Source: Bacterioplanoides sp. SCSIO 12839 (GTDB taxonomy: Bacteria > Pseudomonadota > Gammaproteobacteria > Pseudomonadales > Oceanobacteraceae). From it: a DNA stretch of 64,000 nt. This document shows, piece after piece, positions 62,644 through 64,000 of the stretch. Below the pieces are notes generated by a model, which was given only the letters and a program-made list of their open reading frames with translations, ran no database searches and was not told the DNA's origin. The stretch lies in contig NZ_CP073745.1 of NCBI RefSeq assembly GCF_024397975.1, positions 2,568,501-2,632,500 on the forward strand. Direction: 5' to 3'. Both the position numbers and the translations under genes were made by a program. The number at the start of each line of letters is the position of its first letter. The stretch's first letter is position 1.

Positions 62644-63384
62644 ATGTTACAGGACAGCAACCAGGAATATATTCTGACCGCCCCCGAAGACATTTATGGC
62701 GCATTGCGAAAAATTGTGGTGATGGAAACACCCGTGCAAATCCGCATTGAAAGCCAGCAACATACATTTCGCTCTGCGATCACCCAGACCGACCTGAAGA
62801 GCCGTAGCTTCTTTATGGATCAGGTGACTCCCGAAGAAGGCAATGACCTGATTCGCCAGGGCAACCGTTACACCGTTGAGTGTGACTCCCAGGGCATTCG
62901 CATTGAGTTCAAAGTTACCGGGCGCATGAAATACAGCGCCGCCAAAGAACAATACCGGGTTGAGTTTCCTGAGAGCCTGCTTTATTTGCAACGCCGTACG
63001 GCGTATCGGGTGATGGTGCCCCCGGCACATAACATTCGCCTGAAAATTCAGATGCCAGATGATGAAGGCAATATATTGGGAACCATTCAGGATCTGTCAT
63101 CGAATGGCTTTCGGGTGAAAATTAATGGCAACGTCAAAAAACGCCTCGACGAGATACGGAACTTTCCAATCGCTAAAGTTCGCTTTAACCAGGAACATTA
63201 CATGGACTGCTCTCTGGAAGCTCGCCACGTCATTCTCGATGACCAAGGCAACACCCATTGCGGCTTTGCCTTCACATTAATTTCAGCCACAGCACAACGT
63301 TATATTGATCGACTCATCACCGAATTCCAGTGGGAAGAGCGGCGTGTTAAAGAACAACAAGACTCCGAAGTCGGCGATCTCTGA
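62644..63384 (+). CDS. flgZ: PilZ-domain flagellar brake protein FlgZ (YcgR-like)
   Basis: 246 residues. An N-terminal YcgR domain is followed by a PilZ domain: RRTAYRVMVPP (the RxxxR c-di-GMP motif) and QDLSSNGFRVKI (the DxSxxG motif). It slows or redirects the flagellar motor when c-di-GMP is high (established for YcgR and FlgZ). The place after flgN is the Pseudomonas FlgZ locus. No clear SD sequence is seen. Confidence 0.9.
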   Translation: MLQDSNQEYILTAPEDIYGALRKIVVMETPVQIRIESQQHTFRSAITQTDLKSRSFFMDQVTPEEGNDLIRQGNRYTVECDSQGIRIEFKVTGRMKYSAAKEQYRVEFPESLLYLQRRTAYRVMVPPAHNIRLKIQMPDDEGNILGTIQDLSSNGFRVKINGNVKKRLDEIRNFPIAKVRFNQEHYMDCSLEARHVILDDQGNTHCGFAFTLISATAQRYIDRLITEFQWEERRVKEQQDSEVGDL

Positions 63385-63429
63385 CAGGCATGACATCTTA
63401 GTAACAACGTATTAAAATCTTCAGCCAGT

Positions 63430-63505
63430 CTCCTCATAGTTTAACCGGATAAAACTACCGCCTCCTAAGCGGTTGATCGGGGTTCGAGTCCCTGTGAGGA
63501 GGCCA
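63430..63505 (+). tRNA. tRNA-Arg (anticodon CCT)
   Basis: A 76-base cloverleaf. Acceptor CTCCTCA pairs with TGAGGAG; D-stem GTTT/AAAC; anticodon stem ACCGC/GCGGT with loop CTCCTAA, anticodon CCT; T-stem CGGGG/CCCTG with loop TTCGAGT; genomic CCA at the end. It decodes AGG arginine codons. It overlaps a possible small hairpin at its 3' end. Confidence 0.93.
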
Positions 63506-63663
63506 TTTTGCCTCGCCTTTCTTTTTCATTATCCAAACAACGCAAGTGGCTGATCTGTCATGCCTGCATTGCTGCAAAGCCCCACAACACAAGACATTCT
63601 CATCAGATTGTAAGAAAATGCCGCGATTATTTGGTTTTCGGTTTCTACAAACAAGGAATGAGG

Positions 63664-64000
63664 ATGTTCAACGAATCTGTTTTAACTCTTTTTTCAGCTT
63701 CTGAAGTCAATGGCGAAGCATTAAAGCCGGTCAAGTTCGGCACATCAGGGCATCGGGGCACATCCCTGAAAGGAAGCTTTAACGAGCAGCACATCGTTGC
63801 GATCGCCCAGGCGGTAGCCGATTATCGCGAGCAACATAATATCAGCGGTGCGCTATTTGTTGGCCGCGACACCCATGCGTTATCAAAACCCGCCTGGGAC
63901 GTTGTGATTCAGGTTTTAACCGCCAACAAGGTTGATGTGCGAATTGCACAGGATGATGAAGTCACCGCCACGCCTCTGGTGAGCCATGCCATTCTGACAG
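63664..64000 (+). CDS. pgm: Phosphoglucomutase, alpha-D-glucose-specific (3' end outside window)
   Basis: 112 codons visible from ATG 63664 (AAGGA six bases upstream; ATG 63658 is an alternative). [13 protein letters not shown] and [20 protein letters not shown] are the Pgm signatures; GTSGHRG is the metal/phosphate loop region near the N terminus. The enzyme interconverts glucose 1- and 6-phosphate. The gene runs off the right edge of the window. I see no obvious operon partner upstream apart from the tRNA. Confidence 0.92.
   Translation, partial: MFNESVLTLFSASEVNGEALKPVKFGTSGHRGTSLKGSFNEQHIVAIAQAVADYREQHNISGALFVGRDTHALSKPAWDVVIQVLTANKVDVRIAQDDEVTATPLVSHAILT

Overview
The window reads as a chromosome segment of a motile, Gram-negative marine-type gammaproteobacterium. 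The best guess is a relative of Oceanospirillaceae such as Thalassolituus, Oceanobacter or Bermanella. That placement is an inference from gene content: a Pseudomonas-like cheR-cheV-flgA-flgM-flgN-flgZ arrangement, sigma54- and sigma28-type flagellar promoters, cmoAB, a UbiM-type hydroxylase and many HDOD and DUF families of that group. No 16S rRNA gene is present to confirm it. No prophage, insertion sequence or CRISPR array was seen.

Left part (1-22 kb): housekeeping and signalling genes. These are the end of ygfZ, two HDOD genes, a lipoprotein hydrolase, a split aerotaxis-type receptor (a soluble PAS protein overlapping a membrane MCP with a CZB zinc domain), the tRNA/rRNA modification genes trmO and rsmB-like, tpm, and truC at 21.4-22.2 kb. 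A small catabolic-looking cluster (TauD/TfdA dioxygenase, SCP2 protein, AraC regulator, FAH hydrolase) lies at 9.6-13.0 kb. At 13.6-18.9 kb there is a methyltransferase/FAD-oxidoreductase pair and a 979-residue outer-membrane protein that joins a zinc metallopeptidase, a beta-propeller and a C-terminal barrel.

22.2-23.1 kb: an 885-bp AT-rich stretch without a convincing gene. It holds four perfect DnaA boxes (TTATNCACA) and two near matches, all on the same strand. It looks like a replication-origin-type or DnaA-titration region. It is followed by an unusual gene that joins two antirepressor-like winged-helix modules to a degenerate restriction-endonuclease fold.

24-44 kb: DUF4124, DUF3080 and VC0807 genes, ubiM, an AT-rich patch of ORFans and a GIY-YIG gene, an RND efflux pair, cmoA and cmoB separated by two MITE-like inverted-repeat elements, a LysR/NTF2 divergent pair, two tandem 515-residue membrane paralogues, a double DsbA-fold protein, a SutA-like small protein and a CPA1 antiporter.

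44-63.4 kb: the flagellar axial cluster. flgBCDE is read from a sigma54 promoter, and flgFGHI plus a FliT-like gene from a second sigma54 promoter. A terminator follows, then flgJ, flgK and flgL. cheV-cheR, flgA, a sigma28 promoter, flgM, flgN and the c-di-GMP brake flgZ follow. FlgE (1218 aa) and FlgK (993 aa) are greatly enlarged, and flgJ as read has an in-frame TAG at codon 45. The window closes with tRNA-Arg(CCT) and the 5' end of pgm.
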